Below are positions 1 to 8,600 of a stretch of 30,145 nt of DNA, piece by piece; position 1 is the first letter of the stretch; each line of letters opens with the position of its first letter. The notes under the pieces were generated by a model, which saw nothing but the letters and a program-made list of their open reading frames with translations, did no database searches and was not told where the DNA came from. Source of the DNA: Chrysochromulina parva (taxonomy: Eukaryota; Haptophyta; Prymnesiales; Chrysochromulinaceae); the NCBI GenBank assembly GCA_002887195.1, contig PJAB01000307.1, positions 1-30,145 on the forward strand, written 5' to 3'. The translations under genes and the position numbers were made by a program.

Positions 1-861
1 AGGCCGGGCGGGCTGGGGGGTCGCGCGAGCGTGAGAGGGCGAGCTGGGCCCGCGCTGGCGGGCGGGTTCGAGCGTAGATGGGCGGGCTCCACCGACATTT
101 TTAAAGTTTTGTCAAACTTGCGAGACGCGCGAATAGAGTGTGAACATCAACATGTGTGAATTGGCTAGTTGTGAAAACAGTGATTTTCCGAACTCCAAAG
201 TGCACGACACGCCTCGCGGTTCCGCTGTTCTGAATGCGATGATGCGCGCGGGGCCTGGCACCATACGCATGCGCTGCGCGCACTTCCGGCAGACGACTGC
301 TCCGGTCCCGCGCCCGGTACTCAACCCTACAGAACCTCTCTTCACAACAGCACGCGAAGCCTGCATGTCCGTACCATCCGTTCGACCCTCTGAGGGCTCG
401 CCTTGTCGGACACCGCCGGCGCTGCGCTCTCTCGGACTCGCCGCTTCACATGCACGGCCGCGCACACATGGCACGCCCCATGCGCGCGAGATCCACCGCG
501 CGTGCTCACCTCTCGTCGCCGCGCCCGCTCTCCCAGCCGCCTCGCGCCGCGTCCCTCATAGTTTTGCTTCTGGTCTGCTGCAGAGCCGAGTGCGCCCGCC
601 GCCACGTCCCCAATTGGACCCGACGGAATCTCGGCGGTATCTCGGCGGTCGCCCATGGACCCGACGGAATCTCGGCGGTATCTGGGCGGCCGCACTGCCG
701 CCGCCGCCTCGTCTGTTCGGCTCGAGCCGCTGCGCCCCTCCCACTGAGCCGCAATGCGTGCCTTGTGCCCCGTGCCGCCGAAATGGCGTCCCACTCCCCA
801 CGCGCCTGCCCAGGATGTATCCAAACGAAGCCGTGCGCACTCCGGCATGGCGCATGCCTTA
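1..861. other. Gene-free GC-rich stretch at the window start
   Basis: Open frames exist on both strands (for example 140-865 plus and 342-848 minus) but they overlap one another, are rich in Arg, Pro and Ala, and show no domain or plausible hydrophobic pattern. I read them as chance frames in GC-rich DNA. The stretch lies downstream of the minus-strand MYB gene, so it may hold that gene's 3' UTR. The only structure seen is the direct repeat at 615-683. Confidence 0.55.
615..683. repeat. Direct repeat, two 28-nt copies
   Basis: Copies at 615-642 and 656-683 are identical over 28 nt and begin 41 nt apart. Each holds a smaller repeated core, ATCTCGGCGGT. The repeat is non-coding as far as can be told. 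Confidence 0.85.
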
Positions 862-2733
862 CTAGGCCGACGACATGGGCGGCGCCGGCGGCAGTACGAG
901 CCCCGGAGCCGGCAGAATCGGCATCGCCGTGGCAGTCGCCATCGGCATCGGCACGTGTCCGCTCAAGCTCACTACGTTGGTCAGCGTAGCGAGCGGCGCA
1001 GGGCTGTTGGCAGCCGTCGCCGCGGCGTGCGCGGCGGCGGCGGCGGCCGCGGCGGCAGCGGCGGTGGCCGCTGCGGTCGAGGCACCGCTCGAGGCTGGCG
1101 CAGCGGCGGCTGCTGCAGCCGTCGCGGCGGCGGCCATCGCCGAGGGGCTGTAGCTGTTGCTGCTGCTACCTCTGGCCAGGTTGAGAGCCGCCACGTTGAA
1201 GGCGGAGGAGACGGCGCCTGTGATGGCGCATGAGACGCCGTTGATCGCTCCAAGCAGATGTGACGCACGGCCCGCGCTGGGTGTCGTTACAGGTACGGGG
1301 ACCGAGGTCGCAGCGTTCGCGGCGGCCGCCGGCGCAGCGGCGGCCGCCGCGGCGGCCGCTGGCGCGGCGGCGCTGGCGCTGCCTCCTGCCGCAATGGCCG
1401 CCGCCACGGCCGCTGCGGCGGCGGCCGCCGAGGAGGAGCCAGGTGTGCGAGCCAGGCTTTCGAGCAGCGCCGCTGTGAGGGGTGAGCGGCCATGGGGCGA
1501 ACGGCCATGCGGCGACTTGGTGCCGCCGATCAGGGCGCGCAGCTGGTGGCGAAGCGAGGGTGTAAGGATGGGCGAGAGTGACGTGTCCAGGTCCTGGTCG
1601 TACCACTCGGGCGCGCTAGTCGTATTCCCGAAAAGGACGCTGCCCGCGCTCGGCGCTCCCAGCCGCGAGATTGGGCGAGATCGCACCTTTGACGATCCGA
1701 CTGGCGATGAGATCTGCGAGGGCGACGCGACGGTGGCGTTCGCGAGGGGCAGGAAAGCGTCCACGTCAAAGTTATCGGCCGAGATCTCGCCGCCCACGAG
1801 CATGCGGCACGCCTCAGCCTGCCCGCCAGGCGAGAACTCAATCTCGGCGTCCGCGGCGCGCGCCTCGGCCTCAGCCGCGTCGGCCGCCGCCTTGGCCTTG
1901 CCGCCCATCTGGCGCCCGAACTCCTCGGCCACAGCGGCAGCGGCCTGCTCGGCCTCGAAGCCCGAGAGCTGCATCGGCTCGGGCTCCACGTCGACGTCGC
2001 CATCCTCGCCGAGCACCGGTGAGCCGAAGAGCTTGCGGCCCGGTTGGGGCGAGTCTTCCTCGCCCGACGAGAGCCGCGCCGCCACCGCCGAGCCCATGCC
2101 ATCGCCGCTGCCATCGAAGCTCGCCGCACGTGGACCGCTCGCGCCGTTGCCTTGCAAGCGCGGCACTTGCCGCGGCCGCTTGCGCGGCGGCTGGGTGACC
2201 CCGTCCTCAGACGACGTTGCCGGCTGCTTCTTGCCGGCGAGCGTGCGCGAGGCGGAGCCGAGGATGACCGCGCGCGCCTCGTTCTCCTCGGGCAACCAGT
2301 CGCGCCCCGCTGGGTGCTGCTGCTTGCGAATGATCGAGTTCCATCGGTTCTTGATATCATTGTCTGTCCTCTGCGACATGTACAACTCCGAGATCTGCGC
2401 CCACTTTGTGCCCATCTCTTGCACCTTGTCCCAGATGTCAATGTCCTCCTGCACGGACCACTCGCCTTTGTTGAGCTGCGGCCGCAGGTGGTTGCGCCAC
2501 CGCTCGCGGCACTGCTTGCCGTTCCGGTTGGTCAGGTTCGTGGCGATCTGGGCCCACGACTTTATACCATACTGGTCCACGAGGCTCCGTAGCTGCTCGT
2601 CCTCATCAGGGTTCCACGGCCGGCGCTTGGCGTTCGGCGCGCCGTCGTCATCGTCGAGGAGCGGGTCCTCGTACTCCTCCGCCTCGTCCAGGGAGCTCTT
2701 GAGCGCCGACCGCTTGGTAGCGGTACGCATCAT
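862..2733 (-). CDS. R2R3-type MYB transcription factor
   Basis: A probable nuclear sequence-specific DNA-binding regulator of 623 aa. After an acidic leader (DEAEEYEDPLLDDDD), two MYB repeats lie at about residues 37-88 and 90-139. The helix-turn-helix tryptophans are present in both: W40, W60, W79 in the first and W92, W111, W131 in the second. The second repeat ends with RTDNDIKNRWNS, a near match to the recognition helix of animal-type MYB R3. Its first position is Trp, as in animal c-MYB, rather than the Phe/Ile typical of plant R2R3 proteins. The C-terminal two thirds is disordered, with long poly-Ala tracts (encoded near 1020-1145 and 1315-1440), typical of an activation or repression region. 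The open frame extends to 2760 only through a GTG; the tandem ATG at 2733/2730 is the likely start. The target genes cannot be inferred. Confidence 0.9.
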   Translation of the reverse strand: MMRTATKRSALKSSLDEAEEYEDPLLDDDDGAPNAKRRPWNPDEDEQLRSLVDQYGIKSWAQIATNLTNRNGKQCRERWRNHLRPQLNKGEWSVQEDIDIWDKVQEMGTKWAQISELYMSQRTDNDIKNRWNSIIRKQQHPAGRDWLPEENEARAVILGSASRTLAGKKQPATSSEDGVTQPPRKRPRQVPRLQGNGASGPRAASFDGSGDGMGSAVAARLSSGEEDSPQPGRKLFGSPVLGEDGDVDVEPEPMQLSGFEAEQAAAAVAEEFGRQMGGKAKAAADAAEAEARAADAEIEFSPGGQAEACRMLVGGEISADNFDVDAFLPLANATVASPSQISSPVGSSKVRSRPISRLGAPSAGSVLFGNTTSAPEWYDQDLDTSLSPILTPSLRHQLRALIGGTKSPHGRSPHGRSPLTAALLESLARTPGSSSAAAAAAAVAAAIAAGGSASAAAPAAAAAAAAAPAAAANAATSVPVPVTTPSAGRASHLLGAINGVSCAITGAVSSAFNVAALNLARGSSSNSYSPSAMAAAATAAAAAAAPASSGASTAAATAAAAAAAAAAAHAAATAANSPAPLATLTNVVSLSGHVPMPMATATAMPILPAPGLVLPPAPPMSSA

Positions 2734-3229
2734 GAGGTCCAAAGGACTCCGTTGGCGCACGCGGGAAAGTCAGCGCGTCGTTTTGAGCGTCGAAATATGA
2801 AACATCCAATCTTTGGACATCGACCACACTGAATACGTACGTGTTATGACTGTTCGGCTGTGTTCGGCCTGTTCTGCTCGGAGGGTCCTACATGTACGTT
2901 GTAACGAACGGACTACGGTGTACGGAGAGACGCGCGGATGCATGGACACGGAAATCCAAATCGTCATGCAATGATACCATTGTAAGGATGCAAGTGAACT
3001 CCATGCCAGCTCCACATAAGCTCCACATACTGTAGGCGCAATGCACTTCGGCACCGGAGCATGCCTTTTGCCAGTTTTGCCTCCTCGTCTCAGCGGCTCT
3101 ACGATCTCTCCTCATGTCCACGTACATGATTGTGAGCGCACTGAACGGCATGCCTGGTTTAGGAAGTTTGCGCTGTGTCGTGGGCGCCGCCGCTCAAGCA
3201 GCCCCATCCGTGGCAGCCACAATCAGCGA
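2734..3229. other. Intergenic region upstream of the MYB gene
   Basis: No credible ORF. It should contain the MYB promoter. Small repeats are visible: TGTTCGGC at 2851-2858 and again at 2861-2868, and the exact 11-nt tandem duplication at 3008-3029. An ACGTACGT palindrome sits near 2835-2842. Confidence 0.5.
3008..3029. repeat. Exact 11-nt tandem duplication
   Basis: AGCTCCACATA occurs at 3008-3018 and immediately again at 3019-3029, about 280 nt upstream of the MYB start. It could be a duplicated regulatory element or simple slippage. Confidence 0.8.
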
Positions 3230-3724
3230 TCACGCCTGCGGTCTCGGGCGCGGATTATCAAATGGCGTTTTGGCCTGGCGAGGAAAGCTGAACGACGGGG
3301 CGGCCAGCGGCCCTATGGGTGGAGTCAGGTGCAGCGGCACCAACAAGCCACTAGAATGTGAGAGCGGGCTGCGCGAGAGCGGAGCGAACGAGCCATAGCT
3401 CCGTGACGTCAGCCGGAAGCGCTGCATCGCCATGTAGTCGGGCTCGCGGTTCATCCTTTTGCTGCTGGCGCCAAGATGGGTCAAAGAGTCGTTCTGTAGG
3501 CCCAGCGTGAGGCTGCTGCTGCTCGGTTGAAGACTGATCGGCCCCGACGGTTGCAGTGGCTCCAACTTCAACAGGCTCGGGCTGGAGGGCAGCGGATAAC
3601 GGGAGCCAAAGGGCTGCAACCTCCGAGCGTTGAAGGGACCCTCGCTCGAAACGCCCATGCTCATGGCATTTATTCCGACGCAGCCGTCTGGAGCTTGAAG
3701 CCCGAAGTAGTTCGGCGGGATCAT
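3230..3724 (-). CDS. Doubtful hypothetical protein, Ser/Pro/Leu-rich
   Basis: An ATG-initiated frame of 164 aa that I do not recognise. It is rich in Ser, Pro and Leu with repeated short hydrophobic patches (SLLKLEPLQ, SSSLTLGLQ), has no membrane segment and no known motif. Its composition is more protein-like than that of the overlapping frames, and the same strand is used by both neighbours (MYB downstream, DUF1825 protein upstream). It could be a small gene, an upstream exon of the MYB gene, or non-coding. No splice model was tested successfully. Confidence 0.33.
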   Translation of the reverse strand: MIPPNYFGLQAPDGCVGINAMSMGVSSEGPFNARRLQPFGSRYPLPSSPSLLKLEPLQPSGPISLQPSSSSLTLGLQNDSLTHLGASSKRMNREPDYMAMQRFRLTSRSYGSFAPLSRSPLSHSSGLLVPLHLTPPIGPLAAPSFSFPRQAKTPFDNPRPRPQA

Positions 3725-3940
3725 GGGCCCAGATGGCGCTTCGCGCGCACTCTGCAGGAGACCTCAGCGAGCGCAGCTTCAATCCAGAGGAACGTCACTC
3801 CTGGATTCCTGTGAAGATGAATGAAGCTGTGAATAATACACGCGTCGTGGTACACGCTTCACATTGAGAGACAACCATACAGTACAAGCGTGCGGATGCG
3901 CTTGACCTTGAACATTTATAATAATCGGCTCTAGGTCGGC

Positions 3941-4926
3941 TCATGCCAACCTCTCCTTCTCGGCCTCCGCCCGCATCAACGCGTGTGCCTCTGCAAGAAT
4001 CTCCCGGAACTGGGCCGCATCCATCCCCATCGACTTCAAAAACGCACTGGTCTGGCTCTCAAACTCGGGATTGAGCGCGCCGAGAAGGGCAAAGCGGGCG
4101 TAAAAGACCTCCCAGCGCTCCTCGATGGTCTGAAGCTGATCGAGGAATGCAAGCTTGCCCATGGCGTCGAAGGTGCCGTACCGCTCACCCAAGGTGATGG
4201 TGCTGGCGTGATCCTTGCACAGCTTGACGTACTCGTCGCGCACGACGGGCGAGTCGAAAGCCGACTCTTCACCAGTGAATGGCTTCGAATTGATCGCTTG
4301 AGCCCTCGTCATCACCTGACCCATGACCGTCGGGGATTGCTGCTGCTGCTTTGCCGAAAGCTTCGCGAGGTCCACCCCCGCGGGCGGGTCGGGCGGCATC
4401 CTGTTGTCGGCGAAGGCGAGCATGCAGTCGGCCTGCCATCGCATCATGATTCCGATGGACTCGAGCGACTCGCCCTGTCGCTCTGCCCAGGCTGCCGTGA
4501 GCTTGTAGTATTCTCGAGCCTGGAAATCACTCACCAGCGACATGCGCAGGAGCACTTGCCGCCACTGGCGAGGGAGCCACGAGTCACAAACTTCGTGTCA
4601 GCTCGGGCCCGGGAATCAACTTCAGACTGGTGCCGCACCTGTGCTTCCGCCTCTACGAGATCGGTAGCAAGCCGACGAATCCGTGCAACATCTGGAGTGC
4701 CTTCTGGATTGGCGGCCGCCTCGAGCTGCAGCCGCTGCATTTCTGTTGCAAACTTAGGCATCTTGACTTGCGTGAGAGCGGACATTGATTCGTCGAGTGG
4801 TGAGCCATCTCGGCACACCTTGGATCGGAACGGACAAAACGGTCCGATGGGCAAGAGACGCAGGGCGTCGGTCGAGCACACGAAGAGAACGATCACGAGT
4901 CGTGCCAGTGCCGGCCGTGTCTCCAT
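3941..4926 (-). CDS. Plastid-type DUF1825 protein, one intron
   Basis: Two overlapping minus-strand frames join cleanly if a 74-nt GT-AG intron (4565-4638) is removed, giving exons 4639-4926 and 3941-4564 and a 303-aa protein. Residues 198-300 match the cyanobacterial/plastid family DUF1825 in pattern (FDSPVVRDEY, LGERYGTFD, GKLAFLDQL, WEVFYARF). DUF1825 proteins are short cyanobacterial proteins of unknown function. Residues 56-150 form a second helical block (MPKFATEMQRLQ, then SDFQAREYYKL, RWQADCM) that I cannot name. The N-terminus (residues 1-22, ARLVIVLFVCSTDA) is hydrophobic and signal-peptide-like, as expected for import into a secondary plastid through the ER. The ATG at 4926 is preferred because this leader follows directly; an earlier in-frame ATG at 5112 begins a longer version. 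Family assignment is from memory of the sequence pattern. Confidence 0.72.
4565..4638 (-). other. Predicted 74-nt spliceosomal intron
   Basis: On the minus strand the donor is CACAG/GTGCGG and the acceptor CGCCAG/TGGCGG. Its length (74, not divisible by 3) moves the reading from the upstream frame, which stops at 4531, into the downstream frame, and gives a smooth join: EAEAQ then WRQVLLRM. Without splicing the two halves of one protein lie in different frames. Confidence 0.65.
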
Positions 4927-5230
4927 CGTGCTGTGCGGCCAATGTCTCGCCCAGCCAGGGCACGTCCGTCCACGCACCACAACGCGACGCACATCCGACC
5001 CGCGCGAGATTCCGCAATCACAGGCATTCATTATGAATACCACAACACATAAAAGGCACAACAGCAATACGAGACTTTCATTCATGCTGGATGCACACGA
5101 CACGTCTTTCATTCACAACACACCAACACGTACAACGCAATATCTAAAAAACGGGTTCTCACCGCAAACACTGCGGAAGTAACGCGTGTGAATACAGTAC
5201 CGAAGTTACTTTGTGACGGTATGCTCAGGG

Positions 5231-5541
5231 CAAGTCCGTCAGTCCGTGTTGAGCTAAGTCCGTGTTGAGGTTATGTTTTTTCGCGGCTCAACACGGACTT
5301 AGCGCAGTGTTACTGTGAATTCACACAGGAAAAGTCCGTGTTGACAGCACAAGTTTTTCCGAATCACAACCTGGACTTACATGTAGTAAGTGTGAATCAC
5401 ACTTACCACATAGACGACCTCAACACGGACTTTGTATGTTGAGCACGTTCACAGTTTACACACCGGGTTCTGTTGTGAATGATCTCAACACGGACTTTTC
5501 GACTTAGCTTCAATTGAGCGGAGTGTGAGTGTGAATTCACA
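5231..5541. repeat. Cluster of inverted 14-nt motifs and palindromes
   Basis: The motif AAGTCCGTGTTGAG or its complement CTCAACACGGACTT occurs repeatedly. Forward copies are at 5241-5253, 5256-5269 and 5332-5344. Reverse copies are at 5287-5300, 5419-5432 and 5484-5497. A degenerate reverse copy lies at 5366-5378 and a truncated forward one at about 5232-5239. Between them lie two copies of the perfect palindrome TGTGAATTCACA (5314-5325, 5530-5541) and an inverted repeat GTAAGTGTGA/TCACACTTAC (5386-5406). The cluster fills the gap between the adenylyl cyclase 3' end and the region upstream of the DUF1825 gene. Confidence 0.9.
5253..5303. repeat. Perfect 17-bp inverted repeat (stem-loop)
   Basis: Arms at 5253-5269 (GCTAAGTCCGTGTTGAG) and 5287-5303 are exact reverse complements and enclose a 17-nt loop containing a T6 run. 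It is made of two of the clustered 14-nt motifs plus three more paired bases. It could fold in DNA or RNA, read from either strand. Confidence 0.88.
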
Positions 5542-5604
5542 GTTGCAACAAGCCTGAAGCCCCAGCGGTCCGCTGGGACTACCCAATCGACACTTCAACG
5601 GATA

Positions 5605-8600
5605 TTACACTACCTGGCCCAGGTAGACAGAAGACAGGTTGATACTTGCAGTTCGCGCGCTGTCCCTCAGCCCCTCAGGCAGCTTAAGCAACGCATCGCG
5701 CGCGCGAGTGGCCTCGACGTGTGCGCCCATCTTCGTAAGCGCTGTCGCAGTCTTCTCGAGCCCATCGCGGTGGCTCTCGAGCGTGTACAGCTCTAGCGAG
5801 GCGAGACCGACCTCGTACAGCATCGAGCGTGAGCCCGCCTCGTCCCTAGCACGCGCAAAGTAGTCCAACGCTTCGGCTTTTCGGCCGTAGAGCAAGCGCA
5901 GCCGCCCCTCGTATAGGAGCTGACGTGGCAACGCGGCCGCGTGCTGCTTTGCAAAGCGCGCAAAGACCTCGAGGGACTCGACGAGCAACGCAAACGAGAA
6001 CTGGTCTTTGTCTGGCATCGCGACCGCAAAAGCGAGCTTCTGGTTGGGACCTGGCGGTGGAGCCGTACAGACGCACTGCTCGGTGCCCTGGCGGTGGAAG
6101 AGCCGCCTGGTTTCCGTAAGGTCGAAGGCGCTCTCGGCGGCCGTCGCGAGCGCGCCGAAGAGCGCTTCGATGGCAGCGGTCAAGCCCCAGAAGCTGACAA
6201 GTTGAAAGGAGGTGCTCAACGTGATGGAGGCGAGTGCCTCGATGGCGAGCGCGCGTGCACTCTCAAAGTCAGGCGCCTCAGTGCGAGTGTGCGCGAACGC
6301 TTGGAGACCGAGCATGTTGAGCGAGGTCGAGGTGCTTTTCATGTACTGGGGCATCGTCTCCAGCATCACGTGGAGCAGCTCGAGCGCTTCGTCTGCGCGT
6401 CCAAACGAGAGCAGTGGTACGCATAGCCCGACAGTGAGTAGGCAGAGCATCGGCACGTCGTGCCGGGCGGCGCACGTCTCGCGCGCGTCGGTAAAAACGC
6501 GGTGCGCCTCCTCCAATTGACCCGACATGTAGAGGACCAGCCCGAGCTCGTGAGACACCTCCTCCCCGCGCCGGCCTGAGTACACCGCGTCACCCGCCAC
6601 GGCTGCCGCGCGCAGCGCCGCCTCGGCACGCTTCCAATTGGCTTCGCGCATCGCTGACTGGCCGAACCTCATGTTCGTGTACAGCGTAAGGCTTGGCGGA
6701 TTGTCGAGTTCGCTGACCAGACGATTGGTGCGCCCAAGGAAGCGCGCTGCAAGCGGCGCGTCGTGCGCAATCCGCTCGATGATGCACGCGGCGGCGTACG
6801 CGCGCGCAAGCTGCTCCGTCTGCGGCTGGAGAGCCTTGTCAGCGCCGATGACGGTGGCGCGGAGCGACTTGGCAGCTTGGTGCCGCCGGAGCAGCTCGGA
6901 CAGATTGAGGCAGCGGAGCACCGCCATGTCGTGCAACTCCACCTCCTCAAGCAAATAGGCGGTGCGCCCTAGGTTCTCGTACAGCCGCGCGACCATGAGA
7001 GCGCACCCCTCATCGAGTGGCTTGCGGAAGTAGAGGCGGCGCCACTCCTTTGCCACGAGCGGCCGGCGCAACCAGCGCAGCTCGTAGCGCTGCCGCGCGC
7101 GCATGAGCTCCTTGGAGCCCTCAACCGGCCGATCGAGCACCTCGAGCGCGTTCATGATGACCTCCTTGGCCTCGGGCAGCTCGCCCACGGCCAGGTGCGC
7201 CTCAGCTAGCATCGCGTTTGCGAGCGCCTGCTGCGTCTCCGTGTTGCTCGCCTGCAGCCGCTCGCGCAGCACGCGCAGCTCCTTCTTGATGAGCCCGATG
7301 GCCTCGCGGTGCATCGATGCCTCGAGGGCCGCCTTGGCCGCGCGGTCCAAGTACGAGACGGCCAAGATGGCTGCGTCCGCACCCGTCATCTGCAGCCAGT
7401 GGTCGCTGAGCATAGGATAGAGCCATAGCCGGTCACGTGGGTCGGGGTCGCCCTCGAGCACCGTTGCGATGGTCTTCTCTATCCACTTGGCAATGGCAAA
7501 GTGCTTCGCGCGCCGCTCCTCAAAGGGCAGAGAGTTGTATGCCACCTCGCGAAGCATCCACGACTGGAAGCGGTACACGCCACCTGAAAGTGACTCGCCT
7601 GCCACACCGCCGTCAAGGAAGCGCCCCCAGCCGTTGGACAGCTGCACCTTCTCTATCATTCGGGCCACGAGCAGCGTGCTGAGGAGCGCCTCGCGCTCGG
7701 CGGCCGTCTGCATGCCATCGAGTCCGAGAGCTGCGAGCACGACGGCCGGGAACTCCATGCCCATCACCGCCGCAGCCTTGATGCACGCTGCGCACTGCGA
7801 AGAGAGATGATCAATCTTGTTGGATATGGCCGCGTGCATCGAGATAGGTACCATCGTTTCGAGTTGGTCGGGTCGGATGGCGAGCCGGCACACATCGTTG
7901 TGCACGGTGATCACCTGCTGCTGCACCATGGTCGTGGCGAGCTCGATGCAGTAGAGCGGGTTGCCCAGGGTGCGCTGGAAGACGGCTTGGACCACGTTGT
8001 CGACGACCATCTGCGCACCCACGCAGTGGCACAGCAGCTCGTGCACATAGCGCGTGTCGAGCGGGCGCACCTCGTGCGTCAATACGCGCGGAAGCTGCAG
8101 AAACTTGAGTGCCTCCGGAGGCATCTCGCCCATTGCGCTGCCGCCTTGAGTTGTACCCAGCGCGCCGCCGTACTTGGCCGGACAGCCCAGCACAGAGCTC
8201 GCCAGGTCACCAGCCCCGCCAAGGACGCTCGTGCTGCCGCCCATGCCGCTCACGCCGGTCCCCATGGTGAGAAAGATCGCCATGTTCTCGATCTTCTCGG
8301 CCACATGTGCGAGGAGGGTCCACGAGACCGAGTCCATCGCCTGCGCATCCTCGATAATGAGCAATGCGCGCTTCGAGAGCTTCGCCTCGAGGTCGCCGAG
8401 GGCTGCCTCGAGCATGTGTGCCAGCATGTGCCGCGTGAGCGCCTGGCGAGACTCCTCCGACAAGCTGAGCGTCTCGTCGCTCATGGTGAGGCCACAGTCG
8501 ATCACGGTGTTGAGCAAGCCCTCATGCTTCTTAAAACGCTCCAGCTGCTCCATTTCCATCATCTCGGCTGCCGCCTGCCCCTGCCAGTCATAGCCGTGCC

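Noticed and set aside
140..865. Long plus-strand frame at the window start (241 aa), with overlapping minus frames
   Set aside because: Arg/Pro/Ala-rich, no motif, mutually overlapping frames; typical of GC-rich non-coding DNA.
1157..2800. 547-aa plus-strand frame
   Set aside because: Entirely antisense to the MYB gene, whose domain is unmistakable; a shadow of its codon use.
4520..4534. GTGAGT...TTCCAG on the minus strand, which looks like a 15-nt intron
   Set aside because: It is in frame and reads VSDFQ within a good protein context; introns that short are known only from a few ciliates, and removing it would not fix the frame problem.
3983..5182. 399-aa plus-strand frame
   Set aside because: Antisense to the DUF1825 gene and runs into the AT-rich flank without any domain.
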